The notes: generated from the letters alone by a model not told the origin. A stretch of DNA of 64,000 bases from Sciurus carolinensis (GCF_902686445.1 NC_062216.1:6035084-6099083); one strand, 5' to 3'. Shown: positions 37,330-48,345, counted from the first letter of the stretch. Numbers and translations: made by a program.

Positions 37330-37475
37330 TATTTCATTTTTATTAACTTCTTTTCTTTCTCCTTTATGTTGTCTCCTTTCCATTTATTTCATTCTTCTTT
37401 CTTTCTCCTTTTCTCTATTTCTTCCTTTTTCCTCTTCATTTGTTTCTTTTTTCTCTCTTGAATTTTGTGTTGTGT
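37330..37475. repeat. Pyrimidine-rich low-complexity (TTC/TTT) tract
   Basis: Strong C and T bias on the plus strand with CTTTCTCC and TTCTTTC words. ORFs here are composition artefacts. Confidence 0.75.
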
Positions 37476-37814
37476 ATTTGACCAGTTGTGTTTTACCACT
37501 CAACAATGTCCCCACACTACTTTCTTCTCCTGTTTCTCTCCAGTTATCATCTTTTGTCTATCTGCATTTATGATTTTCTCACCAAATGTGCAATTTTTAC
37601 TTCTTCATCTTTGTCTTCACCTTGTGTTAGAGTAGATAAAATTGAAATGAGAGATTACTTACTTTCTAAGTGCAATCTAGGCACTTACATATTTTAGGTG
37701 TTTTTTCTTATAGGGGCTTCCAGTTTCTGCAAAGTGGAAAGGTGGTATAAAACCAGGATATTAAACAGGAGGAATACAGGGAGGGTCAAGAAGGTAAAGT
37801 GGGGTAGACACTCC

Positions 37815-38076
37815 TCCTTATGACCTTGCAATTCAGAATATTCATATGATTTTTCTCCTGAGTGAGTTGCTATATGGTGTCTGAGGAAAGTGTTCTGACT
37901 AAAGGCTTTGCAACACAGATAAAATCTGTATCATGAATGTAATGTAGTCTCTCCTGCTGACTAAATTCAAGATAGAGATTGAAGGCTTTCCCACACATGG
38001 GTATATTCTCTTATGCATTATAAAATCAGAAGAGCATCTGAAGACTCTCCCACCAGAATGATGTTCATGTGGTTTC
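37815..38076 (-). pseudogene. C2H2 zinc-finger gene fragment
   Basis: Minus-strand remnants of Kruppel-type fingers: FRCSSDFIMHKRIYPCVGKAF, an FxCxxxFxxHKRI-linker-GKAF pattern, then further decayed fingers with FICVAKPLV and a TQEKNHMNI end resembling the TGEK linker. Most zinc ligands are lost and frames change, so this is a relic. The ERV LTR begins directly at 38077, so the retroviral sequence was inserted into, or recombined with, this relic. Confidence 0.6.
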
Positions 38077-38414
38077 TGTCTAGTACCGCGTTTCCCTGCC
38101 CGCAGAGAGACACGATACACGGATCCTGGTTCACTGCTTTAATTCTTTTTCTTTCTCCCCCCCCAACTTCCTGGTTACAGCGTCCTATATACAATAGCTC
38201 AACCAATCAGACAATAGTGCATGCACTTTTTACATGGACAGACTATAGCAAGGATACAGAGTATGTGAATATCGCACAAGGATCATGCAGACTTGCCAAC
38301 CAATTATGATTACTTCCGTAATTTTATTTCTCTCTCCAACTGCACTGGCAGTTTGCCAGCCGCCATCTTGGTGCCTTTGAGCACACCCTTGACTGGGGCT
38401 CTAAGACCCCGACA
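38077..38414 (-). repeat. ERV 3' LTR (338 bp)
   Basis: On the minus strand it runs from TGTCGGGGTC to CTAGACA, the canonical TG...CA ends. It holds a CCAAT box (GATTGGTTGAG), a TATA-like TGTATATAGG and an ATTAAA poly(A) signal before the end. A polypurine tract lies directly upstream. Size and layout are like those of IAP-type and other betaretrovirus-like rodent elements. Confidence 0.85.
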
Positions 38415-38432
38415 GCTCCCCCTTCTTTGTTT
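38415..38432 (-). promoter_or_regulatory. Polypurine tract
   Basis: On the minus strand AACAAAGAAGGGGGAGC abuts the TG start of the LTR, as required for plus-strand priming in retroviruses. Confidence 0.8.
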
Positions 38433-38575
38433 TAAAAACAAAAGTAAGGGGCCGTGCCTGTCTTAGGTTGTCCGTGGTAACTTACATTCTTACCTGTCAT
38501 TGGAATTCTGACCTCTAGGCGTCAGAACCCTGTCTTAGGTTGATATGTAGTTCCACAGATCTTACCCATCATTGA

Positions 38576-40566
38576 CTACCGGTCCAGCATACTAAGCCAA
38601 ATGGCTGGGGAGCTGCCTGTCTCCAATGCTGCAAAGGCTTGTTGTACAATATGTTGATTACGTATCATGTTAGCACGCAAGGCACAGATCCAACGAAGGA
38701 GAATGATAAGGAACAATAATAGAATTCCCTCCAAGGCTAGAAAACCAAACCACTCTTTGCCAAATTGAATAATGCCCTTAAATATATCAGTAAATTGTCC
38801 CATAGACAATGTTTGAACTTTGGTGGCATTAAGTTGTAATATTTCCAATCTCAGTCTTTGAGTTAGATTAGTAAATTTAGAAGTCCAAGTTCCTTTTAAC
38901 ATCTGTCATAGTTCCCTAGACATATTAGCGGTGGCAGTAAGGTTGTTATAAGATCTGGCAGTGACACATAGTTCACTCAGAGAATGGATGCAGTCAGCCT
39001 GCAGTACTTGTTCTAGTATGGCTATTTGTTCTTGTAGCAGGTCCACATGTTGATTAACTATCATTAGTCCAGAATAGATAGGTTCATTGATGGCTGTCTG
39101 AGTATCCAAGGCTTGAGCAGTGAGTGATGAAATATTGTTAAGAGCTTGGGCAGTAGGAACCGCAACTGCTAACGAAGCAGCTGCTCTGCAGCAGCTGCAG
39201 CTGAAACTGCAATGGTTGTTACAATGGCAGCAGTGATTCCAAAATCACGTTTGGTCCTAAGTAAAATATTTAAATCTCCAGAGTTAATTTTAAAAGGCAT
39301 AGGAATATGAGTGGGAATATTCATGGGAAGAGTGCCAGTATGTCTACTGGCATTCCAGCAGCTCGACATGACATAAGAGGAAGTACTACAATTTAGAATA
39401 TTAGAAGTATTATTAATTGAAGTCCAATTAAAGAGTAAAAAAATAAATGGAGGGTGTAAACATACAGGTGAGTCTGTGTACAATTGTCTATCTTCACATT
39501 ATTTCCAAAGGGGGTCCCAACGGAATGATTATATGAGAATCTTTTACATGAGCCTCCTTCCAAAAAGCTCATAGCATTAAGGGTGGTGCAGGAATCCTGA
39601 GTGTTACAAAGCAACCATATATTAAAAGGATTACCTGAAGGTGCAGATTTTGCATAAGTACCATTAAAATGAACTGGAGGGCAAGGAGTACTAGTAGTAG
39701 GAATAGTAGTAGTAGAAGTAGTAGTAGTAGTAGTAGTAGTACATGCACTAAAATATTTTTTTATGTTCCCTTCTTCAAATTGATAAACAATTCCGAGAAG
39801 ATTATAATTAGTAAAATTTACACTAGATGTAGTTTTGTTACAATGGTTGGCAAAAGGTATGGAAAATGAAAAGGATTTGCCCATGGTAACAAACACAAGG
39901 TAACCAGATTAGCATCCTGTAGGTGTAGGGGGCCAAGATAAAGTGAATTGACACTGAGGAAAAACATTAGGTTGAGGAAGCATTAAGGTTGTTGAGAGAT
40001 GGATATATATAAGGATCCACCTTATTAGGAGTTATTCCCACTAAGATGTATGTAAAACCCGTTTGAAAACCATTTAAAATAGGTTCAATAACTGAGCCAT
40101 TAGAATGAACTAGTTTCCCTACTGGAGCTTCAAGGGCCCATCGAAAAGCCTCCTGAAGTGACCCGGAGGGATTAAAATTAGGCAGACCTCTAAAGTGAAT
40201 AGATTTATTAGTGGGTATGAAATGACCTAAGGTCTGATTACTCAGGATTATACATGGTGGATGAGGTGTATTGGATAAATTTAAATGTATATAAAAGCAT
40301 AGACTTCTGGGAAGATCAAGAATAGAAAAGTTATTGGTAGCCTCTATTACATCCATGGGTACTGAAGGCATGTCAGTGGATGTGTTAATAGAAAAAAAAT
40401 AAGGTAGGACAGAGGAGGTATAACTTACAGGCATGGGAGTTGACCAGGACCGCAGTATGGCCCATAACTCCAAGTCATCTGGTTTCCATGGAATCGAGAT
40501 TGCTCTCATTGGGGCCCTTAGTATCCCCAGAATGCTGATTAGACTCATAATATGTTGAAGTAACAT
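38576..40566 (-). pseudogene. ERV env remnant
   Basis: Begins at the ATG at 40566, overlapping the end of the integrase frame. The surface-unit part (to about 39500) has many N-glycosylation sequons (NNF, NLS, NQT, NKS, NGS). A furin-like RTKR occurs at about 39265, followed by an alanine-rich fusion-peptide-like stretch. Then come a heptad region, a cysteine-containing immunosuppressive-loop position, and a hydrophobic membrane anchor at about 38660-38720. The frame is interrupted at about 39897-39966, 39480, 39170 and 38903, so no full envelope is made. Unusual: a pure threonine tract coded by a microsatellite at 39689-39741. Confidence 0.85.
39689..39741. repeat. (TAG/ACT)n trinucleotide microsatellite in env
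   Basis: The plus strand is GTA/TAG repeats with a few interruptions. On the env strand it reads ACT/ACA codons and gives two threonine runs separated by serine, isoleucine and proline. Confidence 0.9.
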
Positions 40567-42776
40567 CCTTAGGACTTGGTGTCACACAAGTCAATCGTTC
40601 AGGGACCCATACAGGTGTCGACTGGTCCTGTCGAAAAACACAAACCAAACCCGAGACCCATCCTAGGACAGGGTTTGGACACTTCCATGTTTCTATTAAG
40701 ATGTCTTTCCACATTACAACTTGCTTTGTAGAATTTTCAGGGGAACAATGATGGTCAGCAGCTGAACGCCCATCATTGTCTAAGGATAAAAAATTTAAAA
40801 TAAAAAGGACTAAGTTTAGTTTATCCTTAGGGGATCTGAGGGATGCCCCTATTCCCCCTTTTTGTTTTTGTAAATAATTTTTGAGTGTCAAATGAGTCCT
40901 TTCAATGATTCCTTGTCCTTGAGGATTGTAAGGGATACCTGTCACTAATTGAATATTAAAGGTTTTGGCAAATTGTTGAAAGGTTTTAGAAGTGTACGCT
41001 GGACCATTATCAGTTTTTATAATTTTTGGAGTGCTTCAGGAGGAGAATGTTTTTAAACAATGTTGTATAACATCGCGAAACTTTTCTTCGATAAGTGGGG
41101 AGGCCATAATAACTCCCGAGTAAGTATCTACAGAAACATGGACATATTTAAGATTACCAAATTCTGGAATATGGCTGACATCCATTTGCCAAGTAAGATT
41201 AGGTAACAAACCACGAGGATTTACTCCAAAAGATTGAACGGGAATTAATGGCACACAATGTTGACAATTTTTAACTATTTGTCAGGAAAGTGTTTGGGGT
41301 ATTTGAAATTTTCTACTTAACATTGTAGAATTAACATGAAAATTATCATGAAATGTTTTTGCTTGTTCTTCCACAGAAAAAATGAATTTTGTATGTGTAG
41401 CCAAATCTGCTATTTGATTTCCTTTATTTAATGGTCCGGGGAAGTTAGAATGTGCTCTTATATGTCCTATAAAGAAAGGGTGGTTGATGCTTTAGGATAT
41501 AGATTTGTAGGCTAATGAAATAAGGAGCAGCAGCAGAAGTGGTAGGAATATAAGGGACAGTTTCTGTTATAGATACAGAATTAACAATGTAATTGCTATC
41601 TGTTAGTAAGTTAAATGAGACATCAAAATATAACTCAAAAGCTAAAATTACTGCTGCTAGTTCAACTAGTTGAGCAGAAGAGCCAGAGACAATGGTTGTA
41701 TGTATTTTATCACCTGCTACAAGAGCTCCTGTTCCTTCTTTGGAGCCATCCATAAATATTGTAAGGCAACCTTCAGAAGGGTTGGTTATAGTAACTTTAG
41801 GGAATATAATAGGAGCATTCTTACAAAATTGGATACATGGATGTTGAGGATAGTGATTATCAAATTTAGCAGTGGTAGAACAGTAAATTATTGCCAATCT
41901 GCATCATTATTAACAAGCCATTGTATCTGGGCTGTAGTATAAGGTGTGATGATGGTAGCAGGGTGTGACACAAATACAGACACAGTTATTTATGCCTTTT
42001 AAAATGAGTTGAGCCACTGCCGTAGGATAAGGCTGTACAATTTTTGGTGTCGAACTGGCTAAATGAATACTTTGTAAGGGTCCCCCTTGCCATATTATGC
42101 CTGACGGACTATGATTTTCAGGGAGTATAATAAGATATAAGTGATAATTAGGGTCACAATGGCTAATCTGACATTCTTCTAGGCATTGTTGAACTAGAGA
42201 GATAGCTTGCCTAGCTTCAGTGGTTAGAGTTCTTGTAGAATTAAGGCTGGGATCACCTTTAAGTCTATCAAATAAAGGCTTTAGCTCTCCAGTAGAGAGT
42301 TTCAGATAAGGTCTAATCCAATTTATGTCTCCAAATAATTTTTGAAAATCATTTAGAGTTAGTAAGTGATCTAATCTAGTAGTTTATTTAAGAGGTCAGA
42401 CTGTAGTAGCGGAGAGCATAGTTCCTAAATAAGTCTTTAATTCTTCTGTTTGTATCTTTTCTGGAGCTATAATAAGATTCCAAGATTATAACTCTTTAGT
42501 CATATATGTTAATGCTTCTTCTACAATTGACTGATTAGGATGATATAATAAGATATCATCCATGTAATGATAGATCAATAAGTCCTTGTATATATTATGA
42601 GTGGAGTTAAGTGCTTTATCCACATAAATTTGACATAATGTAGGGCTATTAGTCATCCCTTGAGGCAAGACTGTCCACTCAAATCTTTTATCTGGTTTGG
42701 AATGATTGAGAGCAGGCAAGGTGAATGCAAATTTCAAGAGGTCATCTTTATGTAGTGAAATACAGAAAAAACAATC
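40475..42776 (-). pseudogene. ERV pol remnant (reverse transcriptase, RNase H, integrase)
   Basis: Reverse transcriptase at 42486-42737, with LPQGMTNSPTLCQ and the catalytic YMDD box at about 42545. A disrupted stretch follows at 41900-42480. RNase H is at 41445-41897, with the FMDGSKEGTG first catalytic aspartate, a glutamate in ELAAVILAF and an aspartate in LLTDSNYIV. Integrase fragments at 41036-41254 carry WQMDVSH (first catalytic Asp) and DTYSG; the one at 40475-40945 carries YNPQGQGIIERTH (catalytic Glu). A stop and frame changes between these blocks inactivate it. The front of reverse transcriptase is missing. Confidence 0.9.
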
Positions 42777-42778
42777 TT

Positions 42779-43055
42779 AGAGATGCTCTACAACTCCTCT
42801 GTCCTTGAGACTTGGAGAAATTATCTTGTTATAAAAAGCCTTTGTTACTAGTGGACTTTAAGAAGCAAGCAAGTTATGTGATCTGCACATGTGCAAAGTT
42901 AACTGTACTATGGAATGTATGTAACTTGATATGACCAAGGAAGAGATAATAAACTTGACTGGTTTTCCCATGAAAGCCACTTCTTGCTCTTTGCCATCCT
43001 GTGTGTTTGCCTCTTTATTAGCTCTCCCTCAACCCTTATAGCTGGACCCCAATTA
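42779..43055 (+). repeat. LTR-like fragment of a second retroviral element
   Basis: Plus-strand order of a TATA box (TTATAAAAAGCC at 42829), an AATAAA (about 42946), then a CT-rich tail with TTGCTCTTTGCCATCCTGTG, ending near CCCTCAACCC. That order is typical of an LTR U3-R-U5. It abuts the broken end of the ERV pol and has the opposite orientation. No internal region follows. Confidence 0.45.
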
Positions 43056-43069
43056 ACCATTACCCATGG

Positions 43070-43620
43070 GTGCCATGGTTTACAGGAGAATGGTGTGGAG
43101 AACACCCGGATGCATCTGTAGGTACTGAACCTGAGAAAGGCAGGACTGTGCAAGAATTTCCAGACCAGGTATAGGAGTGGAGCTGACCCTCCTCTTGAGC
43201 AGGCACAGGAGGGTGAAAGAATCTGCAGTGGAACCTCCTTCTGGGATGAGCAGAGGGAAAGCACTATCCTGTGTGCATTTGAGGGCATGGTGAGAGGTGG
43301 ACTGTGGGTGTTTTCTGCTTGATGCTGTGGGAACATCAAGACAATTTATTCCCACACATTACATCTTCATGCCCTCTTCAATGTCCCTCCTTTTCAGTAT
43401 GCTCTTGACAATAGAAGACTTGAAGGTGTGCGAGGAAGTGGTGGTGCTGGAGGAACCTTAGAATGCTGTCTGTTGGTTATTCTGTTCCATGCTCTAGGGG
43501 ACTGTGCCATGGAAATGTCTCAGCTGTGACATGGTGGAGTATACAGATGAGAATGTGTATCTAACCTGGATGTGGCTCCCCTCCCAAACAAGAGCCTACC
43601 CCAAAGAGCATGGTCCAGGA
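43070..43620 (+). repeat. Duplicon segment D, copy 3
   Basis: Direct-orientation match to 36180-37030, with about 300 bp missing after 43440. The 43080-43360 part matches 10690-11060 in reverse. It directly adjoins the 3' end of FAM90A-like copy B. Confidence 0.75.
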
Positions 43621-43626
43621 CAGACT

Positions 43627-43632
43627 TTTATT
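43627..43632 (-). terminator. Poly(A) signal AATAAA of FAM90A-like copy B
   Basis: On the minus strand CCTAATAAAAGTCTG lies about 510 bp after the stop codon of copy B, in the homologous 3' UTR. The same position is mutated beside copy A (CTAATGAAATG) and copy C. Confidence 0.6.
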
Positions 43633-44141
43633 AGGATTGAAATGAAACTTAAGTACATGTTTGCAAAGAAAGTAAATGAGCACAATGAGTAATGCCAAGG
43701 AAACTGTCCCCAATGGTTTCTACTGACATACTCTACAGTCAAGCCCTCCCATCACAAGCCAGGACACAGCTACAAAGACAGAGGTCCCAGTTATCAGCCA
43801 TTGTTTGCCCTCAATTCAGTCACAGGACAACAGGGAGTCACCCGAACCTCCTAGTTACACTATAGTTCAATACATACACGTGCATATCACCTCCATTTTA
43901 CATTCTATGGAGTGTACATACAATCCTTCACAGCCAGTTGACAAGTCACATCTGAATCTTCTGTCATTCAGAGCCAATGTCTGTGTCTGCTCCAGCACTC
44001 TATGCAGTCCCCAAATTTGCATCTGCCACATACGTGGGGAGGTCCTATGACCCAGGTGCAGCCGCTCCCTGCACCTCAGTCCCATAGTCCTCTCCAAGTC
44101 CCTTGAGACCAGAAGGTGAGTCTTCCTAGCCATGGAGTGCC

Positions 44142-45134
44142 TCACTCCATGTCACTGTCCTCAGAGGAGGAGGAAACCTGAATGTCCTCATAGAGGCAAC
44201 TCACAGGCACATGGGAACTGTGTCCCTTAGACTTGTCAAGAAAAGGGGCGCTCATAGCAGGAGCATTGGGCTTTGAAGGGGGAGAGGAAGGGGGAGTCAT
44301 AATGAACCTGGAGCTCCAACAGTCATGTTGCAGTCTCATGAAGACCATTCTGAGGGTCTGTCGTGGAACACAGCTGGCCGCTGGAGGATTGGACTTGGTG
44401 CAGGGTGGGACAGGATTCAGGACAGGGCTTTTCCTTGGAGGGTGAAGATCCATGCTGGAACCATGGGGTGGAGTTTTCCTGGTCACGTGGGGTGACACTT
44501 TGAATCTGAGTCCACTTGTAGAAGGCAGACACTGCACAGATGTGTAAACCTCCACGCCTGGACTTTCAGTGCTCCAATATGGAGTCAGGCTGGGGTTGCC
44601 TCTAAGTTTCTTTGGGGCATGCTGGATTGCCTTGACAGGATCCTGGGCATGTCTCTTGATGGGGGCCCTGACACTGAGTGTGGGGACCTGGGCTGCTCTC
44701 CATGCTGTAGCCTGCAAAAGAGCCGTTTGCTCGCATCAGGGACCCTGGCAATGGATTGAGTATGGAGCACCTGGCCCACCACATGGCTTTTAGAGATAGC
44801 CTGGGCCACATTAAGGGAGTCGCCTCTGGCTTTTCATCTGCTCCCTTCACATGGAGGGCAGTGTTCTGCCAGACCACCTTACTGCTGGCTGGCTGGTGCC
44901 AGTGATGGCTACCTCCTGTCCTTTCATGGGCACAGGGATGGAGTAGAAATCATGTTCATTTCTTCGGAAGAGTTTCCCTGTAGGGAGGATGGGTCTCTCA
45001 TCAGTGTTCTTGACAGGTGGCTGACTCTCCAATGCAGGTCCCAGGACAGAACTCTTGCAGGGTATTTGGATGGGCGGTGGCCTGCTGGTTTGCTGGATGA
45101 CAAGACATGCACATAAAGCATTCATTAGTACTTG
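44142..45134 (-). CDS. FAM90A: Copy B exon d (last coding exon)
   Basis: Acceptor TTTCTTGACAG|CAAGTAC. The frame starts QVLMNALC, runs 95 codons to a TGA at 44847 and is disturbed until about 44720. It is then open for 192 codons (44142-44717), through TLRMVFMRLQHDCWSSRF and the acidic SSSSEDSDME end. The exon length of 993 nt is a multiple of three, so start and end share a frame. The out-of-frame piece includes VAQAISKSHVVGQ, which matches the family. Confidence 0.85.
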
Positions 45135-45718
45135 CTGTCAAGAAAAAATGAAAAGCAAATAGGCAAAGCACTACAGAACATGAAATTCAAGAGTAAGACA
45201 ATTCATCAGTCACCTAAAGTAAAAGGCACGCTCCAACTCAGTGATCATTAGTAGAACACCAACTATAATATCAACCTGACATGTTTCAGGGCATATTGGA
45301 AAATATCCCATTCTTAACATTGGGCCTCATTGTTTGAGATGTAAAAGGCTGCTTAATGTGTTATTTTGTGTGATGCAGATGGCTAATGCTCCTTTGAGCA
45401 GAGTGCGATGGCTGAGGAGATTTCATACCACAGCTCAGAGTGTTCACCCACTTTCACTAAGAATATTCCTGCAGAGTACATTCTATCCTTTCAGACACCA
45501 GAATGAACTTGGTCCATATGCACTCCCATTCCTAATGAGGAGATATATGGAAGGAATCCCACAAAGTATTGCAAACACCATACCTGAAATACACACAAGC
45601 CTGAGGCACATTGCCCTTAATAAGCTATAGCAAGTCCCTCAGCAGCAGGGAAATGGAACAGGAAGAAATCAAGTTTATCCAGAGCAGAAAAAGAGCAGCC
45701 CAGCATGGAGATACTCAC

Positions 45719-45827
45719 CCTCAGAGAGGAACTGGATTCTTTCCTTTCCTCCCAATTTGGTTGCTGCCTCCCCTGAAGTCTCCTAGGAATTCTTTGGAGC
45801 AGAGACTTCCTTGGCTGCTCTTCTTGC
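45719..45827 (-). CDS. FAM90A: Copy B exon c
   Basis: Acceptor TTGTTCTGCAG|GCAAG, donor AGG|GTGAGTATC; 109 bp that complete the split AGG codon from exon b and add 36 codons (QEEQPRKSLLQRIP to SSSSLR). It matches FAM90A residues just after the knuckle region. Open in B; copy C has a TAA here. Confidence 0.85.
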
Positions 45828-46248
45828 CTGCAGAACAAACCAAGGTATTTGGATGAATCCAGAGCAGGAAGTAAATGTTCATGTCCCATTTCCCTTAGTG
45901 TTTGGTCTGATATGGTTTGACAGTTCCTAGATCTGTGCCTTCCCTTATGTCACGCCCACTCTGTAACTCCAGCCTGTCCTTCTCATTTTCCACTAAGTTG
46001 AATCACAAGGACTCATTGCTTTTGTGCTTATCATGGTCATGTTCCTAGAGAGCCCTGAATCCTGCCCCTTACTGGAGGCATGGGAGCAGAGTGGCATCCA
46101 GGGTGTGGCATTCTGAAGTGATGTCCTTACCTAATTGTTTTCCACTTACCCTGTCATTGCACATAGCTGTGATCATTCTGTGGAGGAGGAAGGACACCAT
46201 CCCTTTGACTTCAGTGCCCCAGCTTGGATCCCCCTACCCATTACTCAC

Positions 46249-46448
46249 CTTTGCCCCTGGTCTTTCCTTCTCTCAAGCTGCTTAAAGCTTTCTGTGTCAT
46301 GGAGAGTCTCAAGCTGCCTTGGTGTCTGGTTCTCCTTCTCCTTCTTTGGGCCCAAGTGTTGTGGGGCCAGTGCCCCATCCCAGCACTTCATGGGGCATCT
46401 TCTGCTCCTTGAAGTGTGTCCAAAGGCCCCACAGTCCTTGCACTTGAC
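46249..46448 (-). CDS. FAM90A: Copy B exon b, zinc knuckle
   Basis: Acceptor TTTTGCACCCACAG|GTC, donor AAAG|GTGAGTAAT; 200 bp, open throughout. It encodes VKCKDCGAFGHTSRSRRCPM and then KCWDGALAPQHLGPKKEKEN. The Cys-x2-Cys-x4-His-x6-Cys ligands fall at about residues 46, 49, 54 and 61 of the predicted protein, the family's diagnostic knuckle. Confidence 0.92.
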
Positions 46449-46901
46449 CTGTGGGTGCAAAAAGACAAGTCAGCACAAACAAATCCAGCTCTGCAGTGTC
46501 AAGGTTCAGATGGATTTTCAAGACTAAGTTAAGCTTTGTTTCAGATTACAGATGCAGACATGTGCACCAGGAATTTATATGATCGCCAGGATTGCTGAAG
46601 TTCTTTGGAAAGCATATGTTGTTAGAATCCCTAGTAGGAAGAATTGAATGTTCCAAAGGTGATGATACTGAGCCAGAATTCAAGAAAAGTAATAAACATG
46701 GCTGAATATGCTCCTAATTTGGATGGAAGATATCTCATCACATCATATGAACGGGCTCATTTACCTGTGAGCAGGTACCTGGCCTGGCCTTCATGGGTTT
46801 TAGCAGGAGATTTGAGTTGTAGAGACCAAATCAGCAATATCTGAGCCAGACTCTGACCCTTGCTACCCCCAGGCTCCTGACTCTTCCAGGCCTCCACTTA
46901 C

Positions 46902-47078
46902 CTGGGGGTTTTCCTCCTCTAGTGGGGTAGCCCTCTGCCCCACAGCTCTCCTCTGCTGGAGCTTATCAGTCTGGGTTTTAATGAACCTTTGGGATGGAGG
47001 CTGTGAGGAACGACCTTCCCACTGCCTCATGTTCTTGATGTCAGGTCTTTCTTCCTCAGAGGCTGAGATTTGGGTGTC
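46902..47078 (-). CDS. FAM90A: Copy B exon a, start codon exon
   Basis: Acceptor CTCTCCATTACTCAG|GAC, donor CCCCAG|GTAAGTGG; 177 bp. The ATG at 47028-47030 is chosen because the 43 codons that follow (MRQWEGRS to LEEENPQ) match the basic FAM90A N-terminus in length and in the RLIKTQ...QRRA...R.P..EE spacing. The frame is open upstream of this ATG to the acceptor, but without a better start. Confidence 0.85.
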
Positions 47079-47129
47079 CTGAGTAATGGAGAGAAGACAA
47101 ATATATTCATGACCACAAAGAAATGGTAT

Positions 47130-47690
47130 GTCCATTGGACTTTGTTTACATTGTAGTGTTGAGCAACCCTCACAACCACTGAGGAAATTCTATTTCCCAG
47201 AGTGCAATGCTCCATTCCCAGATGTGTCTTTTTCCACAGCTACAGGTACCTGGCCCTAGGAGGGGACCTTGCTAGGACTCTGACACATCATATATGGATG
47301 CTTATTTTAGATTTGCATTGGGTGACTGATTCTAGACAATATGCTCATTTCCTTTATAACACAGTGCATTAGAGATATGAACAACTGTTTTTCCCCACAA
47401 TTATGAAATAATGATTGTTACAAGGATGGATGGATGGAAGCCCCTTATGCACATCCTTGAAAATGAAAAGCACAACAGTTACCCTTCCAAAGTATTCACT
47501 GCTATATTAAATATCACCAGAAGTGATCTTCACAGCATGCATTCATGAAGATACTGTCTTGTGTTAGCTTTGGTAGATGAAGGTGATGGTCTGGATTCTA
47601 CTTGCTGCATTATATTAGCTCCCCAGTATTTAACTACAGTACTAGTAAATTTGGAATGAGAATATGTGCCCTATGTATGAACAAATGAAT
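47130..47690. other. Intron 1 of copy B, no other feature seen
   Basis: Anonymous sequence between exon a and the antisense L1 relic. Confidence 0.5.
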
Positions 47691-48345
47691 TATTTAGGCT
47701 CTAAATATCCATGGGATATATTAAGCCTGACATCAATGTCCAACAGTTACAAAACACTTGAAAACAGTATCATTCATCTATTCTGATCACAATGGAATAA
47801 AACTGCAAATCAGCAGCAAAAGAAAGAATAGGAGTTATCAACTAGGTCAAAATGGAAAAACTCCCCTTTGACAAAATCTGAGACTCTTGAAAAGTGTGGA
47901 GGGAATTTTACAAATTGCTTCAATCACAGGAAAATCAAAAAGCAACACATCAAACTTGGGGCTTACAGCAAGAGCAGTGCTGAGCAGTACCTTCATGAGC
48001 TGCCTACATTGCAAAAACTTTCAGAAGTCCCAAATTAGTAATCTACTTTGTTATCTCCAGTTCATAAAAAAGGAACAAGGCTATGAATGACCAAATCAGA
48101 ATCAGAAGAAGGTAATAAATATCACAGTACAAATGAAAAAAGGACACAAAGGACAGTGATCATGAAACAGAGACCACATTTTGGAAAAGATAACTGAGCT
48201 AGAAAAAAAAAATCTCAATGAAATCAGCTGCAGATCAATATCCTTGCTGAAAACAGATGCAGAATTTCATGAGAAAAGTCTGACCAACTGCATTCAAAAG
48301 CATATTTTATATGTAGTACACTAGTGATCACATTAGTTTTTTCCT
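47690..48345 (+). mobile_element. Old L1 ORF2 fragment, antisense to copy B
   Basis: Carries the endonuclease SDHNG-type block (TTCTGATCACAATGGAATAA at 47782) and then the reverse-transcriptase N-terminus (AAACAGATGCAGAATTTCATGAG and on). It continues without a break into the L1-derived part of the first array unit, so the array was amplified from this L1 plus promoter stretch. Confidence 0.75.

Larger units (their letters stand above)
38077..42778 (-). mobile_element. 5'-truncated betaretrovirus-like endogenous retrovirus
   Basis: Order on the minus strand: pol (reverse transcriptase, RNase H, integrase) from 42.78 kb, env from 40.57 kb, polypurine tract, 3' LTR to 38077. No gag, protease, primer site or 5' LTR is present; homology stops inside the reverse transcriptase at about 42776. 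All genes carry several stops or frameshifts. The betaretrovirus-like class is inferred from the pol motifs, the env start overlapping the pol end, and the short LTR. Confidence 0.9.
44142..47078 (-). pseudogene. FAM90A: FAM90A-like copy B, best preserved copy
   Basis: Four coding exons with canonical signals give 129+200+109+993 nt = 477 codons including the stop, very close to the length of human FAM90A1 (about 464 residues). The N-terminal basic region, the zinc knuckle, the RQEEQPRKSLL block and the C-terminal CLYEDIQVSSSSEDSD all match FAM90A order and spacing. In exon d the frame hits TGA at 44847-44849. The related peptide continues in other frames to about 44720, then returns to the original frame through to the normal stop, so compensating indels are present. 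Either it is a young pseudogene or the assembly has indel errors there. FAM90A biochemistry is unknown; the zinc knuckle suggests nucleic-acid binding. The promoter array upstream points at it. Confidence 0.85.

Noticed and set aside
37261..37573. Hydrophobic ORFs rich in Phe, Ser and Leu
   Set aside because: Produced by the pyrimidine-rich low-complexity tract, not a membrane protein.
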